DNA of 63,717 nt from Shewanella oncorhynchi. Lineage in GTDB: Bacteria; Pseudomonadota; Gammaproteobacteria; Enterobacterales; Shewanellaceae. Positions 26,949 through 35,647 of this stretch are shown piece by piece. The position numbers and the translations under genes were made by a program. The DNA lies in contig NZ_JABAEB010000019.1 of the NCBI RefSeq assembly GCF_012584455.1, positions 1 to 63,717 on the forward strand. The letters run 5' to 3'. Every line of letters begins with the position of its first letter. Position 1 is the first letter of the stretch. The notes under the pieces are model-generated. The model made no database searches, was not told where the DNA came from, and worked only from the letters and a program-made list of their open reading frames with translations.

Positions 26949-29522
26949 CTAGGGCTGAGCTAAACCCAAGGTTTTCTTCTTGGTAAATTTTGTCGGCAGT
27001 GTATTCACAGGATCGTCTGGCCACAGATGTTTTGGATATCGACCGCGCATTTCCTTCTTAACTTCCACATAAGGTCCCTGCCAAAAGCTGGCTAAATCTG
27101 CCGTCAAGGCTAATGGACGCTGGGCCGGAGAGAGTAATTCCATCGTCACCTTTAGTTTGCCCTGCGCCAACATAGGACTCTGCGCCATGCCAAAGGTTTC
27201 TTGCAGACGCACACGCAGCAGCGCACGCCCAGACTCGTCGTATACTATTGGCGCAGAGGTACCAGTCACTAACGGCCAGGAAGTTGGCAATAACTCGTCA
27301 AGTCGCTGTTTCTGCTGCCAGCTCAAACAGTTTGCCACAAAACCAAAGCAATCAAGCTTAACTAATTGCGACAGATTATTCATATTTTCGAGGTAAGGCG
27401 CCAGCCAAGTTTCTAGGCTCGCTAATAATGCTTCATCATCAACCTTGGGCCAGTCACTACTCGCGTCGAACTCAGTTGCCAGTTTGAGCCTATGTTGAAA
27501 CTGTTCTAAGTTAGCGTTCCAATTGAGGATTTGTAATCCTTGCTGGCGAATATAGCCCAGTAAGGCCGCGACAATTTGCTTGCGCTCAGGCTTAGCAATC
27601 GTCTCGGCTTTTACTAAAATTTGTCCGACCTTGTATTGGCGCTGCGCAATCACTCGACCTTTAGCTTCATCCCAGCCACAGATCTCATGAATGTCCAGCA
27701 AACCTTTTAGCTCGCCGTCGAACAAGCTTGGCTGAAGCTGACTCGCTAAGTAAATCCGCCCAGCGTTTCTGCCTTCAGTTTCTTGAAAATCCGCCACCAC
27801 CATCCACGGCGTTTGCGCCAATGCATCATCGGCTGCGAGCACGACGCCAGTACCATTGGCTAATTGGTAGCCCTCAACACCGCGGGCTTTAGCGATACGA
27901 TCCGGATAAGCAAGTGCTAATAATAACCCCACATCGCTGTGGTGTGCATGGGTCGCTATCTTAGACAAATCCGCTGCTAATCCTAGCTTTTTCTGCCACT
28001 GTTTTGCCTGTTGCCCAGCTTGTCCATGACAGGCAAAGTGCAGGTAATTCATGATATCGGCGCCCTTTTTAGGCAAACCACGCGCCTCTAAAACCCCCGA
28101 CAACAAGCAGGCCAAACTGCCCAATTGCGTTGCTTGTTCGTTAGCATTATTGACTCCCCCATTGTTTGCGCCCAAACTTTTTGCGCCCAATAACATATGA
28201 GCAAGTCTTGGGTGACACCCTAGCTCGTAGGCCGCTTTACCGTGGGGAGTGAGTTTATTTTGAGTATCGACCATGCCTAAATCTTGTAACAGTTTCCACG
28301 CCAGCGCCTCATGCACACTTGGTGGCGGCGTTAACAACATCAAGTCGCTAAAAGATTTTGCGCCCCAGTAAGCACAATCGTGGGCCATAGCCACCAGATC
28401 CGCTTGGCTGATCTCGGGTTCATCGGCCCTGAGCATGCGGCCATGTTCTTCTTGGCTCCACAGGCGAACACACACACCCGCTGATAAACGCCCGGCGCGA
28501 CCACTACGCTGAGTTGCGGAGGCTTGGCTTATACGTTTCAAGCCTAAGCGGGTGACGCCGGTTTTAGGGTTAAAACTCGCTTGTCGTTTATAGCCACTGT
28601 CGATAACAAACCCTATACTTTCAATGGTTAAGCTCGATTCCGCCACGTTAGTCGCTAGCACGATTTTACGCCTGCCGTCCGTGGTTACCGCAATCGCGCT
28701 ATCTTGCTCGGCACCCGAAAGTTCGCCATAAAGGGGGCAAATCAAAAAGGCATCGTCCGCTAAGCGCTCGCGCAAAAACTGCTGTAATCGTAAGATCTCC
28801 CCTTTACCGGGTAAAAACACGAGCACGGCATTATTGGCAGCCGTTTTATCAACACTGGCACTGCTGCTGGCCGAGACCAGTTCGAGCACGCAGCGGCCGA
28901 GGTGATCGATCCAATGCTGCTGAGTTGGCACAGGGCGATATTCGATGTCGACAGGAAAACTCCGGCCTTCGCTGTGCAAGGTCACCGCTTCTGGCATGAG
29001 TTCAGCTAAGGCAAGACCAGATAGAGTCGCTGACATAGCTAATATCTTTAAATCGTCCCGCAGTGAAGCTTGCACTTCGAGCGCTAGGGCAAGACCTAAA
29101 TCAGTGGTCAGGTGACGTTCATGAATTTCATCGAAGATGATCATTCCAATCCCAGTTAACTCGGGATCTTGTTGGATCATTCGCGTCAGTATGCCTTCGG
29201 TGACAATTTCTAAACGGGTATAGGCGCTGATTTTAGCTTCACCGCGGACGCGATAGCCGACTTCTTGCCCCACCTTTTGCAGGCGACAGCTGGCAATATA
29301 GTGCGCCACACTACGCGCCGCGACACGCCGCGGTTCGAGCATTAAAATGCGTCCGCTGATTTCAGGCCAATCCAACATAGCCAAAGGTAACGCCGTTGAT
29401 TTACCCGCACCTGTCGGTGCCTCGAGGATCACTTGGGCGTGACGAGAAAAAGCCGCGCGCAGCGGTGCTAATAAGCTATGAATAGGTAGAGAGTTCAAGA
29501 AAAAGACATCAGCGGCCAACAC
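26949..29522 (-). CDS. hrpB: ATP-dependent helicase HrpB
   Basis: An 857-residue DEAH-box helicase. Walker A APTGAGKST lies near residue 37, motif II DEIH in FDEIHERHL, motif III in MSATLSG, and motif VI is QRSGRAGR. The long HA2 and HrpB-specific C-terminal regions end in KEMRGRYPKHLWPDDP, a phrase typical of HrpB. It probably acts in RNA handling, but its exact substrate is not established. Translation appears to start at GTG 29522 (GTG-TTG-GCC), without a strong ribosome site. It lies just upstream of mrcB on the same strand, a pairing seen in many gamma-proteobacteria. Confidence 0.9.
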   Translation of the reverse strand: MLAADVFFLNSLPIHSLLAPLRAAFSRHAQVILEAPTGAGKSTALPLAMLDWPEISGRILMLEPRRVAARSVAHYIASCRLQKVGQEVGYRVRGEAKISAYTRLEIVTEGILTRMIQQDPELTGIGMIIFDEIHERHLTTDLGLALALEVQASLRDDLKILAMSATLSGLALAELMPEAVTLHSEGRSFPVDIEYRPVPTQQHWIDHLGRCVLELVSASSSASVDKTAANNAVLVFLPGKGEILRLQQFLRERLADDAFLICPLYGELSGAEQDSAIAVTTDGRRKIVLATNVAESSLTIESIGFVIDSGYKRQASFNPKTGVTRLGLKRISQASATQRSGRAGRLSAGVCVRLWSQEEHGRMLRADEPEISQADLVAMAHDCAYWGAKSFSDLMLLTPPPSVHEALAWKLLQDLGMVDTQNKLTPHGKAAYELGCHPRLAHMLLGAKSLGANNGGVNNANEQATQLGSLACLLSGVLEARGLPKKGADIMNYLHFACHGQAGQQAKQWQKKLGLAADLSKIATHAHHSDVGLLLALAYPDRIAKARGVEGYQLANGTGVVLAADDALAQTPWMVVADFQETEGRNAGRIYLASQLQPSLFDGELKGLLDIHEICGWDEAKGRVIAQRQYKVGQILVKAETIAKPERKQIVAALLGYIRQQGLQILNWNANLEQFQHRLKLATEFDASSDWPKVDDEALLASLETWLAPYLENMNNLSQLVKLDCFGFVANCLSWQQKQRLDELLPTSWPLVTGTSAPIVYDESGRALLRVRLQETFGMAQSPMLAQGKLKVTMELLSPAQRPLALTADLASFWQGPYVEVKKEMRGRYPKHLWPDDPVNTLPTKFTKKKTLGLAQP

Positions 29523-29625
29523 AGGGCGTCAGTGTACTAACAATCGGCTTTGAGTACCATTTCGCAGCAAACATTATCAAGTCAGTGCTGACATAAGTAA
29601 CAGCTCAAGGCTGCCATGCCCAAGA

Positions 29626-31845
29626 TTACAGCTGTGGATAGGGAGCAAAAATCTCACGCTTTTCGAGCCAAGGTTGACTGAGCCCTGACTGTAATTCAGC
29701 TAAGCGTATCGGTTTATTGATGGCGTAACCTTGAGCATAGTCGACGCCTAAGGCTTGCAATTTCCACCCTATTTCTTGGGATTCGACAAATTCAGCAACC
29801 ACATCAAACCCCATATCTTGACCAAGTTGGCAGATGGATTTTACGATCGCCTGATCCGCAGAGTCTTCGCAAATATTGACGACAAATTGGCCATCAACCT
29901 TTACAAAATCCACATTGAGGCGCTTAAGGTAGGCGAAGCTAGAAAAGCCTGCACCAAAATCATCGAGGGCTAATTTACAATTGAGTGGACGAAGTATCTC
30001 GAGTAACTTTGTCGCTTGATCAAGCTGACTCACAGCCGCGGTTTCAGTGATCTCGATGCAAAGCTTATCCACCAGCTCAGGTTCGGCCATCAAACGCATT
30101 TCTAGCCAATTCATAAACTCATGATCGCCCAAAGAAGTTGCCGACAGATTCACAGACACTAGATCCAATTGCTGCCAAATATCTAAATGACTACCACCCC
30201 ACTTGAGCAAATTATCGATCACCCAAAGATCAACCTTAGAAGCCAAGTTGTATCGCTCGGCGGCGGGTAAGAAGATAGCAGGAGACACTATAGTGCCGTT
30301 AGTCTGCACCATACGCAGTAGGATCTCTAAATGTAAGCCAGTTTCATCGCGGTTTAACGGCACTATGCTTTGAAAATAAAGCTCGAATTGGTTTAATGCG
30401 AGTGCGCCGACGATATCTACAGAGGCCATCATCTCGGTGTAGAGACGGTTCATTTTAGGATCGCTCGCACTGTATAAATGCCAGCCATTACGACCTTGAT
30501 CCTTCGCTAATCGACAAGCAGCGTCAGCTTGACTCATGACGGTATAAATATCGGCAGATTTTTTATCTAGCCTAGCAATCCCCATACTGACACTGACATT
30601 GTGACTACGACTTTCCCAAATAAACTCATGATTTGCTAACTGGGTACAAATCCGCTTAGCAATCTGTTTCGCAGAATCCACATTACAGTAATGCATCAGG
30701 ATACCAAACTCATCGCCCCCTAAACGGGCAACAATATCGCCTTTACGTACGAGCTGTTTCAAACGTAATGCGACTTGGCAAAGCAGTTTATCGCCCGCCT
30801 GGTGGCCACTGATATTGTTAATGACTTGGAATTGGTCTAAATCGAGAAACGCCACGCAAATAGGCATATCGTCGTGGGCGTGTAGTAGGTTTTCTAATAG
30901 GGCTTCGAAATGTAGCCGATTAGGTAAACCCGTAAGTGCATCATAATTGGCATGGAAGGATAACTCATCAGCTAAGCGGTACTTTTCACTGACATCTTCA
31001 GCAATCATGACTAAAGTATCTTTATCACCGCTAATCTGGCTAAAACTCAGTTTCAACCAAGTTAATTGATGAATTGATTTTAAAGGTAATTCACACCAAG
31101 CTTGGCCGAGCACACCTTCTCGTACCACATGTAAGGTATCGGTTAGCATGGCGTGTTCTTCCTCACGCACCATGTCGAATAAATCATAGCCATGTTGAAT
31201 TGGCAGGGTTTGCAGAGCGACTTTATTCAGCATAGTCAATTGATCATGCTTATCTAACAAGGCGCAAGCTAAGGGCAACTGGTTGAATACTTCACAGTAT
31301 TTATGTTCACTGGCAAGCATGCTTAAAGCAATACGCGTCAATTCCATCGCCGAGCCAATCATCACAGCGGCATGATTAAATTCCTGAATAAACTCTTCGC
31401 TCCATTCGCAACACTCGGAGCAATTCACCGCGCCCAGCGCAATACGGGTTTCGCCAAACACGACTGGCGGCAATACTAATAGACTCTTGACGTCCCAATC
31501 CCTTAATAAAGCTCGCTCAGCCTGAGCATCGGCAGGCAAGGTATTCACATCAGCCAGATTTAATAGACGCGGAGTACGGACAAGAGAGCGAAAAAATGGC
31601 ATTCGTGCCAAGGGCCAGACTCGGGTTTGTTGGCCTTGGGCAAATTGAGGTTTTAAATACAGATTACGCGTGCGTAAACGATCCAGTGACTGGCTTCCGG
31701 TTAATACAAATACCCCGTCACAATGCAGTTGCAAAGTAATAGTCTCAAGCGCTCTGTCAACATTCTGCTCTAAGGTTTCTAGCGGGGATTCACTAAAAAT
31801 ACTGACCAAAGCCTGTTGGAGTGGATTAGCTAAACCTACTGACAT
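29626..31845 (-). CDS. GAF-PAS-GGDEF-EAL cyclic-di-GMP enzyme
   Basis: A 739-residue soluble signalling protein. A GAF domain (about 15-170) and a PAS-like domain (about 190-290) precede a GGDEF domain with intact RLGGDEFG (about 376) and an EAL domain whose signature reads LEILLRM (about 506). The EAL-domain metal and catalytic residues appear kept: NLSATS, CIEITETA, LDDFGAGFSS, VKVDGQFV and VAEFVES. It could therefore make or break c-di-GMP, and phosphodiesterase activity is the more likely net output. There is no membrane helix, so the input is intracellular. It is a single gene. Confidence 0.88.
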   Translation of the reverse strand: MSVGLANPLQQALVSIFSESPLETLEQNVDRALETITLQLHCDGVFVLTGSQSLDRLRTRNLYLKPQFAQGQQTRVWPLARMPFFRSLVRTPRLLNLADVNTLPADAQAERALLRDWDVKSLLVLPPVVFGETRIALGAVNCSECCEWSEEFIQEFNHAAVMIGSAMELTRIALSMLASEHKYCEVFNQLPLACALLDKHDQLTMLNKVALQTLPIQHGYDLFDMVREEEHAMLTDTLHVVREGVLGQAWCELPLKSIHQLTWLKLSFSQISGDKDTLVMIAEDVSEKYRLADELSFHANYDALTGLPNRLHFEALLENLLHAHDDMPICVAFLDLDQFQVINNISGHQAGDKLLCQVALRLKQLVRKGDIVARLGGDEFGILMHYCNVDSAKQIAKRICTQLANHEFIWESRSHNVSVSMGIARLDKKSADIYTVMSQADAACRLAKDQGRNGWHLYSASDPKMNRLYTEMMASVDIVGALALNQFELYFQSIVPLNRDETGLHLEILLRMVQTNGTIVSPAIFLPAAERYNLASKVDLWVIDNLLKWGGSHLDIWQQLDLVSVNLSATSLGDHEFMNWLEMRLMAEPELVDKLCIEITETAAVSQLDQATKLLEILRPLNCKLALDDFGAGFSSFAYLKRLNVDFVKVDGQFVVNICEDSADQAIVKSICQLGQDMGFDVVAEFVESQEIGWKLQALGVDYAQGYAINKPIRLAELQSGLSQPWLEKREIFAPYPQL

Positions 31846-32045
31846 GAAAAGTCTCTTCCTTACCTAAAAATCCATTTAAGGTATTATCGACGTGCATTAA
31901 GTATAGGCTCACAGTGAATTAAACGTCTGCTTGAGTCACAAATTAGCTGATAAATTCAACAGCTAGATTAACGCTCAAATGCGCTTAACGTCAAAGTGTT
32001 CGCTGAGATAATCCATATTAAGCCCTCCAAAAGGATGATAAACCG

Positions 32046-32591
32046 ATGCAACAAAGGCTATTCCTCGGCTTCGCTCCCACAGATAGTCAAAGGGTATATC
32101 TAAGTGAATTGCAGCAGCAATTGATATGCCATCTTAATCCTAAGGCGAAAGCGGTGAGTGTCAGCAATCTGCATTTAACGCTCTGCTTTATGGGTCAAGC
32201 TAACAGCGAGCAAAAAATCGCCCTCCTTGATGCGGTTGACCGCTTAGTGAAGCCAAGATTTAGCGTTCGGCTTAACCAGCTCGATGTATGGCCTAATGCG
32301 CAAGTATGTTGCTTGAAAGGCGATGATATTGAGCCGCCGTTAGTGCAATTAGCTAAACAGACGCAAGAAATTGCCGACCGACTGCAATTACATCGGAGTG
32401 AGCACAGCTTTTGCCCGCACATCAGTTTATTTAGAAAAGCAAAACAATGGACACTAGAAGAGTCGGCTTTATTGCAACTCAAAGGTATGAATACGCTGAC
32501 GTTAATGCCCGATAATTTGCATTTATACCATTCAAAAAGCACAAGCACGGGTGTCGAATATCACATCCTAAATTCTTGGACACTCGGTTAA
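32046..32591 (+). CDS. thpR: RNA 2',3'-cyclic phosphodiesterase ThpR
   Basis: A 181-residue 2H-phosphoesterase. The paired catalytic motifs are HLTL (about 48-51) and HISL (about 120-123), spaced as in the LigT/ThpR family. It hydrolyses 2',3'-cyclic phosphate ends of RNA, and family members also ligate tRNA halves in vitro. AAAGGA precedes the ATG. It is a single-gene unit closed by a strong terminator. Confidence 0.88.
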   Translation: MQQRLFLGFAPTDSQRVYLSELQQQLICHLNPKAKAVSVSNLHLTLCFMGQANSEQKIALLDAVDRLVKPRFSVRLNQLDVWPNAQVCCLKGDDIEPPLVQLAKQTQEIADRLQLHRSEHSFCPHISLFRKAKQWTLEESALLQLKGMNTLTLMPDNLHLYHSKSTSTGVEYHILNSWTLG

Positions 32592-32607
32592 CCTTAATCA
32601 AAAACAA

Positions 32608-32637
32608 AAAGCCCGAGTATCCACTCAGGCTTTATTT
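32608..32637. terminator. bidirectional terminator between thpR and the Sel1/TPR gene
   Basis: AAAGCCCGAGT (32608-32618) pairs with ACTCAGGCTTT (32623-32633) with one internal mismatch. A T-rich tail follows on the plus strand and a TTTTTGTTTTT tail on the minus strand, between two convergent genes. Confidence 0.8.
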
Positions 32638-32715
32638 TTCAATTTATGAATCAATGCATTAATCAATACTAAAATAAAAATAGCAGTTAACTAGAGAGCG
32701 ATGATGAAGAAATAC

Positions 32716-33495
32716 CTATTCGAGTAAACGTAAGGTTTCGCGATAGGCACGCTTTTGCTCGTAGGTTTGTAACCGCAGCATAAACTCATCAGTCTTAGTC
32801 ATTTCAGCATTCATTTTCAACGCTTCGATCGCTTTCTGCTGCGTCGAAATAGCAGCACCAAAATCGCCTAACTCCGCATAAGCCGCGGCTAAATTATCAA
32901 GATTTGTAGGATCGTTTTCATTCACTTTGAGTAATTTTAAGGACAACTCGACCGCTTTATTGCCATCACGATATTCTGCTTCGGGACAAGTTGCTAAAAT
33001 CCACGCCACATTGCCCAAAGCAATATCATCACCCACTTGGGAAAATTGCTCAACCGCTTTACCGCAGTTGCGCTGCACACCGTCACCGCCAGACGCATAA
33101 ATAAAGCCTAAACGGAATTGAGCCCAACGACTGCCCTGCTCACTCAACGCTTTATACCAATGCTCAGCGACTGACAAGTCACGCTTGATCAATTGGCCTT
33201 CAAATGACAGATCCGCTAAGGTTTGCTGCGCTTTTTCATGTTGTTGTTCGGCGGCAAGTGAGATCCAGTGCAATCCAGTCGGCACTTCTTGCGACACAAA
33301 ACGTCCAGAGAGATACATTAATCCCAGCAAAAATTGAGCATCGGCATCACCTTGCTCTGCCGTCACCTGAATATGCACAAACTTACTGGCCGCAAGTTCA
33401 GCTGCTGGCTGCGGGATAGAAAATGCGTGCGCCGCAGAGCTCAGCCCTATTGTTAAGCTTAAACCTGCACCTAAAACCCATAATCTGTATTTCAC
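32716..33495 (-). CDS. secreted Sel1/TPR repeat protein
   Basis: A 259-residue periplasmic protein with a clear signal peptide (LWVLGAGLSLTIGLSSAAHA, cleavage near AHA-F). Sel1-like repeats follow (GDADAQFLLGLMYLSGR, EKAQQTLADLSFEGQ, RWAQFRLGFIYASGGDG), then C-terminal TPR-like helices (PTNLDNLAAAYAELGDFGAA). Such repeats bind partner proteins, and the partner is unknown. The start is the GTG at 33495, because AGAGAGG lies six bases upstream. The TTG at 33528 would add eleven residues ahead of the signal peptide. It is a single gene. Confidence 0.78.
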   Translation of the reverse strand: MKYRLWVLGAGLSLTIGLSSAAHAFSIPQPAAELAASKFVHIQVTAEQGDADAQFLLGLMYLSGRFVSQEVPTGLHWISLAAEQQHEKAQQTLADLSFEGQLIKRDLSVAEHWYKALSEQGSRWAQFRLGFIYASGGDGVQRNCGKAVEQFSQVGDDIALGNVAWILATCPEAEYRDGNKAVELSLKLLKVNENDPTNLDNLAAAYAELGDFGAAISTQQKAIEALKMNAEMTKTDEFMLRLQTYEQKRAYRETLRLLE

Positions 33496-33926
33496 TTGCT
33501 TACCTCTCTTAAAAACAACTGCCCTCAAAGTTAGCCAGAATTAACCCCATAAGTCGAGCCTAAATACACACAAACCTCAGGATAATGGGGGAAGCTAAGC
33601 CAAATGGAATGTCAAATTTAAAAAGTGAAACATGTTATTGTGTAATTTAGTGGCATATTTTATTCATAATCTATAATAAAACTGCTGAAATAGACTGGTA
33701 AGATGTGATTAACTCGACAGAGTTAAGTGAATCCAGCGAGTTTCATACCGATTTAGTTGACTTAAATCACTAAAGTAGCAAAATAAGCTCTAATTTTAGA
33801 TGGTTAATTGCATTTATTCACTTATTCTAAACTAAGACTTCCATCAAGTTTTTGTGAGTTTAATTGACGTAAAATGCTTATTTAGAATACTCTTACTTTC
33901 GTTTTAATCAATCGAGGAACACCAAC
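33496..33926. other. upstream region of crp
   Basis: About 430 bases between divergent genes, AT-rich, and expected to carry the crp promoter and a long leader. The clearest element is the 18-base palindrome TTAACTCGACAGAGTTAA at 33709-33726. A possible CRP-like half-site (TGTGA near 33855) lacks a right half. No RNA gene was recognised. Confidence 0.45.
33709..33726. promoter_or_regulatory. perfect palindrome upstream of crp
   Basis: TTAACTC-GACA-GAGTTAA has 7-bp perfect arms with a 4-base centre, about 200 bases before the crp start codon. The length and symmetry fit a homodimeric repressor or activator site. It has no T-run, so it is not a terminator. The binder is unknown. Confidence 0.35.
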
Positions 33927-34562
33927 ATGGCTCTGATTGGTAAGCCAAAACCTGATCCAACTTTGGAATGGTTTTTATCACACTGTCACATTCATAAGTA
34001 CCCTGCAAAGAGCACTCTTATCCATGCTGGTGAAGACTCAGATACCCTTTATTACATAGTAAAAGGTTCTGTAGCGGTATTGATTAAAGATGAAGAAGGT
34101 AAGGAGATGATCCTTTCTTATCTGAATCAAGGTGACTTTATCGGTGAACTAGGTTTGTTTGAAGAACAAGCCGAACGTACCGCTTGGGTTCGTGCTAAGC
34201 AAGCTTGTGAAATCGCTGAGATTTCATATAAGAAATTCAGACAGTTAATTCAAGTTAACCCTGAAATTCTGATGAAGCTGTCTGCGCAAATGGCCTATCG
34301 CCTACAAAGTACCAGCCAGAAAGTGGGTAACCTTGCATTCTTAGACGTTGCAGGCCGTATTGCTCAAACTCTATTACATCTGGCTAAACAACCTGATGCT
34401 ATGACACACCCTGATGGCATGCAGATTAAGATCACTCGTCAAGAGATAGGCCAAATCGTTGGCTGTTCACGGGAAACTGTGGGTCGTATCTTGAAGATGT
34501 TAGAAGAACAGAATTTGATCCAAGCTCATGGTAAGACAATCGTGGTATACGGTACCCGTTAA
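33927..34562 (+). CDS. crp: cyclic AMP receptor protein CRP
   Basis: The 211-residue global regulator. An N-terminal cAMP-binding jelly roll has the phosphate-binding cassette FIGELGLFEEQAERTAWVRA. A C-helix dimer interface and a DNA-binding helix-turn-helix ITRQEIGQIVGCSRETVGR (about 168-186) follow, with the RETVGR recognition residues that read TGTGA. In Shewanella, CRP rather than FNR is the main activator of anaerobic respiration genes, so it may also act on the ttr operon in this window. Length matches the family. It is a single-gene unit with a strong terminator. Confidence 0.97.
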   Translation: MALIGKPKPDPTLEWFLSHCHIHKYPAKSTLIHAGEDSDTLYYIVKGSVAVLIKDEEGKEMILSYLNQGDFIGELGLFEEQAERTAWVRAKQACEIAEISYKKFRQLIQVNPEILMKLSAQMAYRLQSTSQKVGNLAFLDVAGRIAQTLLHLAKQPDAMTHPDGMQIKITRQEIGQIVGCSRETVGRILKMLEEQNLIQAHGKTIVVYGTR

Positions 34563-34600
34563 GTTAGTCTTCAGCTTGATTTAAGCCTGCCTTATTAAAG

Positions 34601-34632
34601 TGGCCTAGAATAAATTCTAGGCCATTTTTTAT
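34601..34632 (+). terminator. terminator of crp
   Basis: TGGCCTAGAAT (34601-34611) and ATTCTAGGCCA (34614-34624) form a perfect 11-bp stem followed by TTTTTTATT, 38 bases after the crp stop. Confidence 0.92.
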
Positions 34633-34644
34633 TGGGGAGCTCAA

Positions 34645-34992
34645 ATGAAACGGCTGTTTTTAATCTGTTTTTTCAGCCTACTCACGCTGGTGCATCCAAT
34701 AATCTTGCATGCCGAACCTATTGAATTAGAACATTATCAAGCCAAGGCGTTAGTTAACTCTGGGCAAATATTGTCCTTAAACGGTACACTCGCCGTAGTA
34801 AACCAATTTTGCCAAGGTGAACTAATTGATGCTCATCTCTATCAAGAAGATCATAAATGGCGCTATGATTTGCAAATCAAAGTTCAGCGTGGCCAAATCG
34901 TTAATCTCAGTATTGATGCAACAAATGGTCAAGCCGATCAATCAATAGCACTACCGAGCGAATGTCGAAAACATGAAACTGTTACTCGTTGA
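34645..34992 (+). CDS. secreted PepSY-like protein
   Basis: A 115-residue protein with signal peptide (LFLICFFSLLTLVHPIILHA) and one PepSY-like domain: ALVNSGQILSLNG, then GELIDAHLYQEDHKWRYDLQI and IVNLSIDATNGQ, the usual G-x-IL / W-x-Y / D-x-x-G pattern. PepSY proteins often accompany PhoQ-type kinases and may tune sensing in the periplasm. A GGGGAG ribosome site precedes it. It overlaps the response-regulator gene by 20 bases, so the three genes form one operon. Confidence 0.78.
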   Translation: MKRLFLICFFSLLTLVHPIILHAEPIELEHYQAKALVNSGQILSLNGTLAVVNQFCQGELIDAHLYQEDHKWRYDLQIKVQRGQIVNLSIDATNGQADQSIALPSECRKHETVTR

Positions 34993-35647
34993 AGATAACC
35001 CAATGCTAGTCACCGAGCTGGAGAAACAACTCAAACTCGCTGGCTATGTAACCGATATTACAGACAAAGCGCTTGAAGCCGATTATCTGATCAAAGAAAC
35101 CCAATACGATTGCGTAATCTTAGACATAGGTTTGCCCGATGGCAACGGCCTCGAACTGCTCGAAGGCTGGCGAAATCAAGGGATCAGCACTCCAGTTATC
35201 ATGCTGACTGCCCGCAGCCAATGGCATGAAAAAGTAGAAGGTTTTAATGCTGGCGCCGACGATTACTTAGGTAAACCTTTCCACGCACAGGAATTATTGG
35301 CCCGAATCCAAGCTTTAATCCACCGTGCACATGGTCGTCTAAACACCTCAAGTAAACAATTGAGTTATGGTGGCGTGGTTTTAGATGAAGCAGAACAAAC
35401 GGTAAAAGTGGCCGAGCAACTATATGAACTCACAGCAATGGAATTCAGGCTGTTAAAAATCTTCCTCATGTCACCTAAGAAGCTGTTATCTAAGACGCAG
35501 CTAACCGATAAGCTCTATCAGTTTGACGATGAAAAAGAGAGTAATGTGGTCGAGGTTTATGTCACCCATCTACGCAAGAAGCTGGGTAAAACCACGATCG
35601 AAACCCGTCGCGGCCAAGGTTACATCTTCCACGGCATTATTGAATGA
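34973..35647 (+). CDS. OmpR/PhoP-family response regulator
   Basis: A 224-residue two-component regulator. The receiver domain has acidic VEDN near the start, phospho-acceptor Asp in VILDIGLPDGNG (about residue 51), MLTAR and the LGKPFH Lys. The C-terminal winged helix (ELTAMEFRLLKIFL through ESNVVEVYVTHLRKKLG, RRGQGYIF) is of OmpR type. It overlaps PepSY upstream and the kinase downstream by 4 bases (ATGA). The signal is unknown; QseB/PhoP-like regulators often sense divalent cations or envelope state. Confidence 0.88.
   Translation: MKLLLVEDNPMLVTELEKQLKLAGYVTDITDKALEADYLIKETQYDCVILDIGLPDGNGLELLEGWRNQGISTPVIMLTARSQWHEKVEGFNAGADDYLGKPFHAQELLARIQALIHRAHGRLNTSSKQLSYGGVVLDEAEQTVKVAEQLYELTAMEFRLLKIFLMSPKKLLSKTQLTDKLYQFDDEKESNVVEVYVTHLRKKLGKTTIETRRGQGYIFHGIIE

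Noticed and set aside
33855..33880. CRP-like site before crp (autoregulation)
   Set aside because: A TGTGA half is present, but the right half does not match TCACA at the required spacing.
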